A stretch of DNA of 64,000 bases, from NCBI GenBank assembly GCA_015680685.1, contig MNCI01024020.1, positions 749,895 through 813,894 on the forward strand. Reading direction: 5' to 3'. Made by a program: the position numbers and the translations under genes. The notes below the pieces were generated by a model that had not been told where the DNA came from, did not search any database, and worked only from the letters and a program-made list of their open reading frames with translations. Of the stretch, positions 1 to 10,620 are shown in pieces (the first letter of the stretch is position 1; each line of letters starts with the position of its first letter). Source of the DNA: Gnetum montanum (Eukaryota > Streptophyta > Gnetopsida > Gnetales > Gnetaceae).

Positions 1-102
1 TTTCTTATGGCGTTAAGGCATTTAGTCTACGGAGTTCAACCGGATCGTGCGTGTACGCTCGTATTCGTATGGTTGAGTGTAGGGGTACCTCGCCACTCAT
101 CA
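1..102 (+). mobile_element. 3' end of a family LTR, cut by window edge
   Basis: The sequence runs through the conserved U5 end of the LTR family seen throughout the window, with the GGTTGAGTGTAGGGGTACCT block, and ends in ACTCATCA at 102. It is the reverse complement of the start of the LTRs at 33289, 40499 and 20619, so this copy lies on the plus strand. No primer-binding site follows, so it is a solo or truncated LTR rather than a 5' LTR. Confidence 0.8.
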
Positions 103-269
103 CCATCCAACATCATCGAATATTCATGAATGGTACATGATCCCCTATTAGAAGAGGAAAAGCTTTAGGCACTCCTAAACCAATATCAGTTTCAAAATCC
201 TAATGATAAAGGAAGGAAGCTGATGGAGGAGCCTTCACCACTTGGAACATAAAGGCCACATCAAGCTTC

Positions 270-295
270 TTTTTTTTTTTTTTTTTTTTTTTTTN
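270..295. repeat. Poly(T) tract ending in an N
   Basis: 25 consecutive T bases followed by one N at 295. Directly after it a second, 5'-truncated LTR begins. It may be a collapsed homopolymer or assembly junction. Confidence 0.9.
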
Positions 296-899
296 CGTGG
301 ATTGTACTTGGGCACTATTCATGAGCAAAAATAAAGATCGAGATTATTTTTCATCATTGTAGCATCCATTTCTTTTGTTTTACTTAGCTTAATTTTCATG
401 TTTACTTTAGTTTAGTTCTTTACATTTCCGAAGTACTTTACTTTTCATGCTCATTAGTAAGGCAGAATGAATATTACTAGTTTCGAGCATTAAAGTGTAA
501 TCATTTGGTAATCCAATAGTCATTTCACTTAATTCACTCAGTAGTGAACTCACTTGGTAATTTTAGTAATGGTTACATGAGCCAAATATTTGATCGGTAA
601 GCCAAGATCAGCTACTCATCACCATAGGCTAGGGTAGATTTACATTTTTGTCATTACTTAGACTTAGATTTTAATCTCACTTTCATTATGTTAACAACTA
701 GGAGTAAATTGAGCCCAACAACATCAACATATCATATGCCTCATTAAGAGTTAAACTATACACTTGAACTTCAGTAACTCAAATTGGGAAGACAACAATA
801 ATGAACCTATTATCAACTCCTAGCATACTTACATTGACCATCCACAAATTATGGTTTGGTTGCATGTATGTGCTCATGACTTGTATGGTGAAGTGTTGG
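296..899 (+). mobile_element. Degraded LTR of the same family, 5'-truncated
   Basis: Shows the family's internal landmarks in plus orientation: an AATAAAGATC-like polyadenylation signal near 330, the TTGGTAATCCAATAG repeat, AGGAGTAAATTGAG, and the terminal block ending near CTGCTCATTA. It lacks the U3 and TATA segment, and divergence from 2937-3785 is heavy, so it is an old copy. Boundaries are approximate. Confidence 0.6.
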
Positions 900-2936
900 G
901 ATACCCTACTGCTCATTAGGTACTTTTATACATATGGGATAATCCAATAGGTAAAAACATTTCTACTTGACTAATATTAGAGGAGGCATCAACAACAAAA
1001 CAACCATTTATATGCGCCTATGTTACTTCATCTATGATCTCAAATAAGCCAGGCAAGATTGGGCTCTCACTATTTTAGAATTAAAATAGGTAGATAGGTC
1101 AAGACTCCATAAGAAGAGAGAACCTACCATTTCTGCAATCAAAAAGTAATTGAAGATGAGTATCACAAATTTCTGCAATATTTTGTTTTAGAACATTGTT
1201 ACTACAAATGATAAATTACAACTAAAAAACTTAGAAGACCTATTTAATGTAGCACCAAGGAAACTTAGTAACTTTATTGATGAAGTATTTGATATGCATG
1301 TTATGTACATTGCCTCTCTTTAATAGATCATGTAGATCTAAGTATGTAATAAAAAACCATTTTAGTTTTGTAATATTAAATATTTTAAAGTTTTAAATTT
1401 TTTTGAACTAACAATTATCTTTTCTTTTGGGTTGCATTTATTTCTCTATCCTTAATTTTGTTTAGAAAGCACATTGCAACATTGTACCTTTATTGGTACA
1501 TCCTTGTAGTTAGATATCATTTGCAATACTAAACTAGTATAAGGTATGCCATCATAATCTAATTTACATAGAAGATGAACATTTGAAAATGAATCTCCTT
1601 TGGCTACCTCCTTCTATATATTGTTGATGCGTAGATTTTGGACACACCAACACCCGAAAAAAACTTGTTTAGAGGCACTATTGCCTAGGGTGCCTCTCGT
1701 ATGGGTATGAAAACCTAGGAATAGTCTCAGCTAAGGGCAATGTAGCATTCCAAAAATTTTTGAGTAAAAAGGCTAAACAAAGTCTAAATATTGAACAAAC
1801 TTTAAAATCTGAGCATTACGTGATTTCTTTATAATAGTGGAATCCACGTAAAGGTGAGAGTACAAAAACTGGATGATGGATAAAAATAATCTGAACAAAC
1901 AATGGAAGCAAACTAACGATAAAACAACAAGGTGTTAAAACTTTTTCGTTGCCTTCTTCTAACTACCATCTGCTACTAGTGACTCGAAGACCTCCTACGA
2001 TGTCTTTTTTTTTCTTGCCTATTAGTCGCTTCCCCTCTTATAAGCTACTCCCCACCACTGTTATGAATGCCCACACCCACCACTAATGTTAATTACATCC
2101 ACCACTATTGATTATGTCCACCTCTGCCATCACTTGCACATCAATTACTTGTGTTGCCCACGTTGCCCACCATCATTATGACTCCCATCTTGAAAGTGAA
2201 AGTTAACTTCAAGGACTAAGAGGAAGATATATTAGAACTCTGAGCTATCAAAACCCTTTGAGAATTAACGAACTTCACCTTGCAACTTCCTAGAGATGCT
2301 AAATGTTATTTTAAATGGATATAATATCCTAACAATTTCTACAATGCCAAGAGCAGTGTCTCTCTTATACAGAATATAAATCTAAATTTAGAAATATTTA
2401 ACATAGGGGTTTTGTGTGGATAGCTTATGCCAACAACACCCTATTGTAGTGGGGCCTTGGCATGACTTAAGTCTAGGTACATAGAATCCTAAGGTTATAT
2501 AAATTTAAGAAAATTAGGTCTAGTGCCAACTCTAAATGTTTGATTTAGAAAGGTTAAGTTATGGGTTTGATTTCATTGGATAATATGTCACACAAATTCT
2601 AATTAAGTACTATAAAAGTTTTTTTTTTATGTTGGTAATATGTAGCATCATCTAGTTCTTATAACCCCTTAAATGTTGCTTATATTTTCTTTTGTACATA
2701 TAATAATGCTTTAAGTAGAAGTTAAGAAAAATATAATTAGGGGTCATCATTTTAGGAGAAAGGGGAGGATCAAAACCTGAAAATAAACTATAAGTATCGT
2801 TGTGAGGAGAGGGGGTTCTATTGATAGATGATAATAATTTAAAAGTTGCATAGTACCTTTCATTGAAAGCACCCTTATTCAAATTGTGAAACCATACCTT
2901 GGTGATTAGACAAATAAGTCATGGCCCTGTGCCTAG
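900..2936. other. AT-rich intergenic DNA, nothing recognised
   Basis: No ORF resembling a known protein, no splice-consistent exon and no terminal repeats were seen on either strand. The only ORF of note, at 2652-2882 minus, has no recognisable motif and low-complexity composition. Confidence 0.6.
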
Positions 2937-3785
2937 TGATGAGTTGAGATTTGATGGGCCCTAACGTTGGATACGCAACGTCGAAGTCCCAACATTGTAT
3001 ACTCGATGTTGGGGCTAATAAGCGACATTGGATACCCGACGTCACCTCATTTGGATCTCGCCTATAAATACTGCACTTGGGCTCTCAAATGGGATAAGAA
3101 ATTAGGGAGATAGTTTTAATTTTTCAGTTTCTTCTCTTTTAAGTTTTTTATTCCCAGTGCATGCCTGCAGCGTGATGTTAGTAATCGTACTTGGACACGT
3201 TACACGATTGGCAATAAAAATCAAGATTACTCCAATCATTGCAGCATCCACTTAGATTATTGTTGCCTTTAATTATTTACTGCTTTCTTCTTTAGTTAAT
3301 TATTTCCATTTATTGTTATTTACTGTTCCTGTTATTAAACGGAATACATACGCCTTAATCATGAGCGTGTAGGTGGAAGTACTTGGTAATCCAGAAGTGT
3401 ATCATTTGGCACAACCAGTGATGTACACTTGGCAATCCCAAAAGTAGCCTCACGAAGTCCAAGACGTGTATGAACGATTAAGTGCAGATACTCATTGCCC
3501 ATAGGCTAGTTTAGATCTTATTTTCCATTACTTATTAATTTAATTAATCCATCTCTTTATCATCATCAGGAGTAGCGTATAATTAGAAACAACATCATAC
3601 ACCTCACTTTGGACTAAACCATACATGACAAAGCTACCACTAGTCCAAGTGGAAAGACAACGAACTATGATCAAAGCATAACGATCTAAATGCCACAACT
3701 AGTCCCATCCATGAAATTCAACTGGATCGTGTGTGAACACTTGCGATTCGTATGGTTGAGTGCAGGGGTGCCTCGTTGCTCATCA
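2937..3785 (+). mobile_element. LTR, plus orientation, D-like subfamily
   Basis: Starts TGATGAGTTGAG and ends CTCATCA, the short inverted ends typical of the family. A TATA box (CCTATAAATAC) lies at 3061, about 125 bp from the start, and an AATAAA signal near 3215. The far end matches the LTR at 16364-17203 in inverted form (the TGGTAGCTTTGTCATGTATGG block). No convincing 5-bp duplication was seen (left CCTAG, right CTTAA), and no PBS follows, so it is probably a solo LTR. The start could instead be TGATGGGCC at 2952. Confidence 0.8.
2962..3070 (+). promoter_or_regulatory. LTR U3 with three palindromic boxes and TATA box
   Basis: Three imperfect palindromes lie between the LTR start and the TATA box: ACGTTGGATACGCAACGT (from about 2964), CATTGTATACTCGATG (about 2993) and GACATTGGATACCCGACGTC (about 3024). 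Then CCTATAAATAC at 3061. Other LTRs of the family carry a different palindrome, GATATCGCGTACGCGATATC, at the same place, so position and symmetry are kept while the sequence changes. Confidence 0.6.
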
Positions 3786-4071
3786 CTTAACATGGGCGAT
3801 GTTGGCATCAACATATATATGATATGATAAAATTAGTAATACATATTTTTAATGATAAAATTTATAATACATATTTTAACATTCATGAACTAGGAAATTT
3901 TCATTTTTTAACAATTTTTTATTAAGGTGATGTTTCTAATCTTATTGTTCTTTTATGTTTTCAAATAGTTTTATGCTAACTCAAGCTATATTTGAAATCT
4001 TTAGTTTTCTTATGGTATATTTATCTAAATCTTTTTGTAATTGAGCAATACCCCACTTGGACAATCTTATC

Positions 4072-4276
4072 AATGAGAGCACAACTCAATAAGGATCATC
4101 ACCTAGAGGCTCAATGCTCATCCCACCAAGGCAGTATCCTAGGATGGTTGGTGGATAAGTAAAAGCCTAACCTCTTTTAAGTGGCTTTGCTAGTCTTGAA
4201 CCCAAGTCTTATGATTTGAGAAACAAGCACCTTACCATCACTTAGTGGTGGTCCCTAATGAGAGCACAATTTAATA
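4072..4276 (-). mobile_element. SINE with 20-bp target-site duplication
   Basis: A 165-bp unit (4092-4256) is bracketed by direct repeats 4072-4091 and 4257-4276 that agree at 18 of 20 bases. Read on the minus strand it begins with a tRNA-like pol III promoter: an A-box-like TGATGGTAAGGTGCTTG and, about 30 bases on, a B-box-like GGGTTCAAGACT. Long duplications plus an internal promoter are what LINE-mobilised SINEs show. A related copy is at about 10398-10610. Confidence 0.75.
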
Positions 4277-5740
4277 CTTTTATTTATTTGTTTGAAGGTT
4301 TAAAAGAAACAAATAAACACACACATATAACGAACATACTTTGTTACCATCTTTTCTTTACAAAACAGCCAACAAGAACATAGCTCAATTAACAATCTCC
4401 ACATTTTTTAATGTAACAAGTTGGAGTCAAACTCAAATATAGGATTTTTTTTCTTGAATGTTGTTACGATAAAAATCATTTTCTAAAAATTTCAAAAATA
4501 AATACTTTATTAACTTAATAAATAATAATATTAATGCACCATGAATAAAAATTATATAAATATATAAATTGAAACAAAATTACATTTCATTGTATTAAAA
4601 ATTATAGATCATTTAGTAAGCTCCTTGAATATTAAATATTCATTATCTTTTTAAAACATTAACTTGAAATATTAAATCATTTTAATTTCAATAATAATTA
4701 TCATTGTAGCTTAATCCAACAAAATAGGTTGAGCTAAAATCAATCTACTTTCAAGTGGTTAATAGCAGCTTTTTAAAAGGTGTACCATTCTTTAAAATAT
4801 TGGCGCGTGAAGTTCGGTTGGATGTTTCAACCCAATTTACCTGAACGCTTAATGCTGTTTTTTATTTAAAGTTTCTTTTAGTAAATTTTAATTATTCTTT
4901 TAAGCGGTGTCTTTAAGGCGTTTAGTTTTCCGGGGAATCGATGACATAGCCGCTAAGCATTCACTCCACAACTTCCGTTAAGCAGAAAGCAGAGTCGGTG
5001 CAAATTTCGATTAAATTTCATCTGAGCAATTAGACGTTATGGACCACTCAACAAGAATCTACCAAAATCGGTTGTCACTTCATCAACTTCATTTATATCA
5101 AAGTTGCGCCAGCAGCCTGCACACATGGTTGAAAAATTACAGCTTACATGATGTCATTATCATTCCTTGTTGGCATTTAAGTGATTCATGACACTGAATA
5201 TCTTTTGAGGTGGCTTCCTTTGGTTATAAAGGATTTAATTTTACAATATATTTAAGATATTTCTTGTTTTCGTTAACTTTTTAAAATTTACGCGTTAACA
5301 GGCATTAACGACGAGGAGTAATCTCACTTACTTGCATCACCATTTAAATCCCTAGCAAGATTTTTCCAGTGTACCCCGAGATCATCCTGTACTGGTGGGC
5401 TTTCTCTTGTTTGAACTATAAATTATTGAAACTGAAAACTGAAATTTTATTAGATTCTCTGAACGCACCATCATCAAAAATATCCATGAATTTTGAAAAC
5501 ATCATTTAGACCATTAACATGGTAACAAAACTTTTAAGGGTTTTACAACCACGAATTATTGACCATCAACCCACGCGAACTCAAGGATAATTGCCCTACT
5601 TTAATCACACAAATTGTACATAATCAATTACAACTCCTCAAAACAAATAATAAGAATTGCAATAACAATATTTGCCAATCCATGAACCTAGATTTTTTTT
5701 CCCCAAATTGCATTCCATAGCAGTTATTCAAGGAAATTTC
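4277..5740. other. Intergenic DNA, nothing recognised
   Basis: AT-rich, many stops in all frames, no terminal repeats and no motif recognised. The stretch from 5690 leads into the 3' end of the GDSL relic. Confidence 0.6.
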
Positions 5741-5749
5741 TTCCAGATA

Positions 5750-6950
5750 TCCCTGAAATAGCAGTTAAAGAAGGAGGAATATCATTTTGAGCAATGGCCT
5801 GTGCAAACAGCTGGATGAACTGTTTCCCAGTACAAGAACACATCTGCATTAGGACAGCTGAACAAGGCATCTCTGCAGGATGTGCCAATCTTAAAAAGCC
5901 CAGTACCACAGTAGCCTCTTGTCACCTCCAGGAACCCTAAAAAATTCATGCACTCCCAACAAGAGCATTCAGTTCAATTCAATTCAATGTGTCATATCTC
6001 AATCTAATAATTTCAGAAAATTCCAAAAACCGTACCATAGGTTAAGGGATCCTGCACAAAGCCAGCAAAAATTGAGTAGGTGTCAGAAAACCTAATGACT
6101 GCTCCTGCAAGTGTGCTTTGCAACTTGGAAATTGATGATGATAACTGGTCGTTGAATTTTTGGGTTGCAGGATTGAAAGTTTCATTACATGGCCGCCATG
6201 GCCGGCCTCTCAGAATCAGAGTTCTCTCTGCTGGGGCACACCGGATTAGGGATAAGCCTGGTACAAGGATCTTTCTGGCCCCAGAATTGTAGAGTTTCTG
6301 CAACAAAACTTGCGGAATTTAGCAAGATCTATCATGCATACTGTGTTGAAGCAAAACACAAGCATACAAAATAGGAACACTGAACAGTACTGTATCTGCA
6401 ATGAGAAGATTTATCAAGGATTGTGATTAAAGAGAAAACAGAGGCAGTGGACAGGAATAGTACAAGAAAATCAATGTAGGCATCAATGGTGGGGAAGTCC
6501 GATGCTCTTTTTCCTATTCCAGATGGAGCCCTGTCATTGTAGAAGCTCACTGATATATCAGCACTGCCAGAACCTAGCAAGTATATTGATTGTGATACTA
6601 TTCTCTCTGCTTCTGTAGCAGCCACAAGTGCATGCAACTTTTTTTTGTACTGATTGAGGTAGTCAATCTGCTGTGACAATGTCAAGGCTTTCTGCAGCAA
6701 AAGGAATAACAAAAATCCCTTTAAGAGTTGCAGGTAAAAAATTTGTACAACACATTTAACGCCCAAACAAAAATTGTGTAAATTGTAAGTAGTATGTATC
6801 CAGGGTGCATAGCTACAGCAGTAATAGAAGTGAAGTCATCATATCCTACACCAGAAGAAGCAGAAGTAACTCCAGTTTTAAGATCTTCTTGCTTCAGTTT
6901 TGGATCTAGACAAAGCTGGAATAAGCTGCTTTATTCCCAGCCTTGAGGCT
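5750..6950 (-). pseudogene. GDSL esterase/lipase pseudogene, 5'-truncated
   Basis: SGNH/GDSL hydrolases are secreted plant lipases and esterases. Four exons can be followed on the minus strand. The first (about 6950-6790) has LKTGVTSASSGVGYDD. The next (from 6690, after acceptor TTTTGCTGCAG) has SQQIDYLNQYKKKL and IYLLGSGSADI. The third (about 6301-6025, after TTGTTGCAG) has LYNSGARKILVPGLSLI, RPWRPCNETFN and FSDTYSIFAGF, ending at donor TATG|GTACGG. The last (about 5936-5790) has GFLEVTRGYCGTGLFKIG and CPNADVFLYWETVHPA. The exon with the GDS serine motif is missing. The first exon has a frameshift near 6925. The catalytic Asp of the D-x-x-H block reads Glu (ETVH), and the frame shifts right after HPA, closing at a stop while the normal C-terminus (FAQAIAQND) continues in another frame. 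Not functional. Confidence 0.88.
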
Positions 6951-7049
6951 GTCAGCAATCAAAACTTCCATAAAAATCTTAAAAAATCTTAAAAAGCTGT
7001 GTGGGTCTAACTGTCATGCCACTTAGCATTGTATCATTCCACCGAAATA

Positions 7050-8880
7050 CTAACACATTTGAAGCTGTGCTCAATTCCAAAGGAGTTGGGAAATCTGCTT
7101 AAACTCACTTTCTTGAACATAACCTGGCTCAGCGGAAATATCCCGCATTGGGAAATCTTACCAATGTGAGGGAGCTGTATTTTAGCCTGGGTAAGCCGAA
7201 TGGAACTATTCCATGCCAGCTTGGAAATCTGAGCAGCTTGCAATATTTTGATATGTCATTGGGCAAACAAAAAGGCCCAATGTCTTCATAGCTGGACAAC
7301 TCTCAAAACTAGAAATTCTAATCTGGTCGCAAAAGTACTTCACAGGTTCAATCCCAAAGGAGTTGGGAAATCTTAGCAAACTTACTTACTTTGCTCTGGA
7401 CCCCGAAAGGCTGTCCGCAAGTAGTCCATCTGGTCTGTGCCACTTGAAACACCTTCAAGATTTATCCATATCTACTGGGGTTCCATTTGCAGTATCAGAC
7501 TGCATTGGTCTGGTATCTCAATTAAGTTCCTTGACAGTATTCAGCAGCAGCGAGATCCCAAAGGTCATTGGGAATCCCAGCAAGTTGACATCACCCACTA
7601 TGCAAGCCTTGCCCAGAGGATTGTGCTCCTTAACAAACTTGCAACTATTATTTGTGAAGGAAGGATTCAGCATTGGGCGGCTCTATTCCAGAATGCATTG
7701 CTAACATGACAGCTAATTCGAATAATCTTAAGCGGAAACCAGTTGAGCGGCGAAATTCCTGACAGTATGGGAAAGCTGGTAAATTTGATCTCCCTAGATA
7801 TTTCTCATAACAGGCTCACCGTTACCATACCTGCAGCACTAGGAAACTGCAAGAAGTTATCATTTTTATCCATGCAGAGTAACAATTTCCGTGGTATGCT
7901 TTCTTCTGTTATATTTCCTTCTTCCATGCGGGTTCTATCCACCAACAGGAATCATTTCTCTGGACCCTTGTTAAACTCTTTGATAAATTAGCAAAAAATC
8001 TCCTAGTATTAGATTTAAGAGGGATATGCTAACTGGTTTTCTGCCAGATTATCTAAGGAGTATGCATAATCTCAAAGTGCTAGATGTAGGCCATAACATG
8101 TTTGAAGCGGCCATTCCAGAATGGGTGGTCAATTTAACAAAGCTGCGGGTGTTGGGCCTCTCCAACAATCATTTCCATGGCCTTGTCCCTTCCCACGTCA
8201 GCAAGCTAAAGCAATTTCAAGGGTCAGAAAGGGAAGAAGCACACGAGCCTTATTTTTTGTTTTATTTTTTGTTCGGGAATTCTCACTGCCTGGTCATTTA
8301 GAATCGACGTTGCCATAGTGATGTTGATTGCGAAAGGGCTTGAACTCGAAGATGTGCATGTAATAGTAGGTAACATTGTGATAGACCTATCCACCAACAA
8401 TCTCACGGGTGAGATTCAAGTATAGGAGCCCTCACTACCTTGGGATTGCTGAATTTATCCAATAATAGGCTTTAACAATGGGAACGTTACAGCTCCTGGA
8501 AGAGCTGGATTTAAGCTGCAACAACTTATTTGTAAATTTCCACATCAGTTGCAGTCATTGGACTTTTTAAGTGTTCTGAATGTTTCACATATCAGATTAT
8601 GTGGTAGGATTCCCAAAAACACACAATTTTCAACATTTGTTGAAAGCTCATATGTAGTGAATAAATGTTTGTGTGGATTTCCTATCAGCAATCCATGCAA
8701 AGACAAAAATGAAACAATGTCAATGAAACACAAGACAAAGACAAAGTCTAATCATGATTGGTGAGATTGGGTTAATGAACATGTATCACTAGTGGCATTT
8801 GGATTAAGTGATTGGTGGGATTAAGTTAATGAACATGTATCACTAGTGGCATTTGGATTAGGATTTGAGCTATCATACAA
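7050..8880 (+). pseudogene. LRR receptor-like protein pseudogene
   Basis: Plant-type extracellular leucine-rich repeats (LxxLxLSxNxLxGxIPxxLGNL) run through several frames. Examples are GTIPCQLGNLSSLQYFDM near 7210, GSIPKELGNLSKLTYF at 7345, EIPDSMGKLVNLISLDIS at 7752, FLPDYLRSMHNLKVLDVG at 8038 and LTKLRVLGLSNNHFHGLVP at 8137. The tail at 8600-8700 (GRIPKNTQFSTF, then CLCGFPISNPC) is the conserved LRR C-cap before the transmembrane segment of receptor-like proteins. Reading frames change at least three times (7704, 7991, 8301), with stops between, and the N-terminal signal peptide and cap are absent, so it is a relic. No kinase follows, which suggests RLP rather than RLK, but truncation cannot be excluded. 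Confidence 0.88.
8755..8862 (+). repeat. 54-bp tandem duplication, 2 copies
   Basis: Units 8755-8808 and 8809-8862 differ at only a few bases, both starting TGATTGGTG and ending in TTGGATTA(A/G)G. The duplication lies in the former juxtamembrane part of the LRR relic; only the second copy runs on into the downstream coding-like sequence, so it arose after the gene copy formed. Confidence 0.9.
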
Positions 8881-10397
8881 TGGCACAATTGCTTTGTATT
8901 TTCATTGGGATTCATTTCCTTAGGATTTTTGAACCTACCTTATTTGAATACAATCGCTAAGGCTGTAAGTTTGTTTTTTTTTTCTGGCTTTCCTACAAGT
9001 GAGCCTTCATAACTATCTTATTGTATTAATTTCAATGTGTCTTTCATTCATGCATAAACCTACTTGGTCTAGGATCTGGCAAGATGAGCATTAAGGCTCT
9101 AAATAATGATACTTTTATATCTTTATGGTTTTTTATTGTACTACAATATTAATCTATGCTTTATTCATGGTTTAAATATTTAGCATATGCTTTTGTTATA
9201 TTCTCAAGTCTGCATGTAATAATGTATTTTATCAATTACTATCAAGAGCATATATTAATTGTATGCTTTTTTATGGATAAAAATGTTTAACTACCCTAAG
9301 ACTATTAATATAGCTATATACAAAGAGCTGTTCTTTTAGCCCATCTCTTTTTATTAAGACCAAGCTAGAATAATGATGGTAGAGCAATCCTTTTTAGATT
9401 TGTAGTTCTATCTAAATTGCTTCATTATGTAACTTGTAAAATATTATCAATGCAAATAGCATTCAAATTTTGTAAAGATTTGCTAATTATTGCTGCATTG
9501 ATGCAACATTCGTGCTTTCTTTTTGTTCATTTGCTGCTATGGTTCCAAAGATTTTTGGGGTCCTAAGAACAATCATACCATGTGACAAATTTAATCTGAA
9601 ATCACTCAATTAAGATAACTTTACTCATATGTGAAATTGTGTACTTTGTCATGCATTCTATGTTGGGAAAAAGTTAAAACATAAAGAACAAATAGTTCTG
9701 TATCAGCAATGAGAAAAGTAGAATTAAATAAGATTTGTATTTGTCAGAGATTTGTATTTGTAATGGAAACAAAGTCAAAAGAAGGAAAAAGTACTGTTAC
9801 GATTTTTCTGCCAGCATTTGCAAGCACTACCTTAGCTCAGCAAATAGATTAACTGGGGTACCATCTTTTGTTATGTAATATTCACTATTGTTTACAACTT
9901 GGTTTTGTACTTGAAGTAGTTAACTTGGTGTGTTGGTCCCCAACACTTTCTGCTTTAGCTTAACAAAAACTCATTCTCTAGGTATAGATTTGAAATAATA
10001 AAACCTTTGTTTTTTTGAGTTAATAAGTATTAAATACATTTAAGAATGTATAGTGATTTTTATGACAGATAAGAAAAACATTTCATCCAATCAAGTGTTT
10101 TACCTAAACTTGGCTGAAGGTAATAATTCTTGATACATGTGTAGGGCAATCTAGTTTTGCAAAATACCTTTGGTCATGGACATTGTTGTGGGTGGTTTGT
10201 TTGAAACGCTTACAGAATCTTGCAACGTGCAATGTTTTATCTCTTGGTTGTCATCTAATGTTTCAATAGGACATGCAAATCAGACAAATTAACATCTTTT
10301 CATGGTTTCATTGAGATTTATCAGTTCAAGTTAAAATAGGATATAGCTATGAGTTAAGATTATCAATAATCCATAGAAGGTCAACAAATCATTGTTC
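8881..10397. other. Intergenic DNA, nothing recognised
   Basis: AT-rich sequence downstream of the LRR relic. No protein motif, inverted repeat or transposon end was identified. Confidence 0.55.
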
Positions 10398-10620
10398 AAG
10401 TCATCATGCTCATCTTCCTAGGAGAGTCGATAGATGAGCAAAAGCTTAATCTTTTGCAGTGATAACACCCAAGCTCAAACTCAAGTCTTTGACTTGAGAA
10501 ATGAACACCTTACCATCATTCCAAGTCATTATCCCCAAGCTCAAACTCAAGTCTTTGACTTGAAAAATCAGCACCTTACCATCATTCTAAATCATTACCC
10601 CTATTATCAAGAAGTCATCA
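10398..10620 (-). mobile_element. Second SINE-like copy with duplicated promoter end
   Basis: Shares GCTCATC...CCTAGGA, AAAAGC(C/T)TAA and the ACTCAAGTCTTTGACTTGAGAAA / CACCTTACCATCA segments with the SINE at 4092-4256. The promoter-bearing segment is present twice in tandem (about 10463-10533 and 10534-10604, period about 71 bp), which creates the repeated QAQTQVFDL in the short ORF at 10434. A CAAG...TCATCAT direct repeat at both sides may be its target duplication, but this is weak. Confidence 0.55.

Noticed and set aside
7034-7243. Minus-strand ORF over the start of the LRR relic
   Set aside because: Antisense shadow; the plus strand reads clear LRR motifs.
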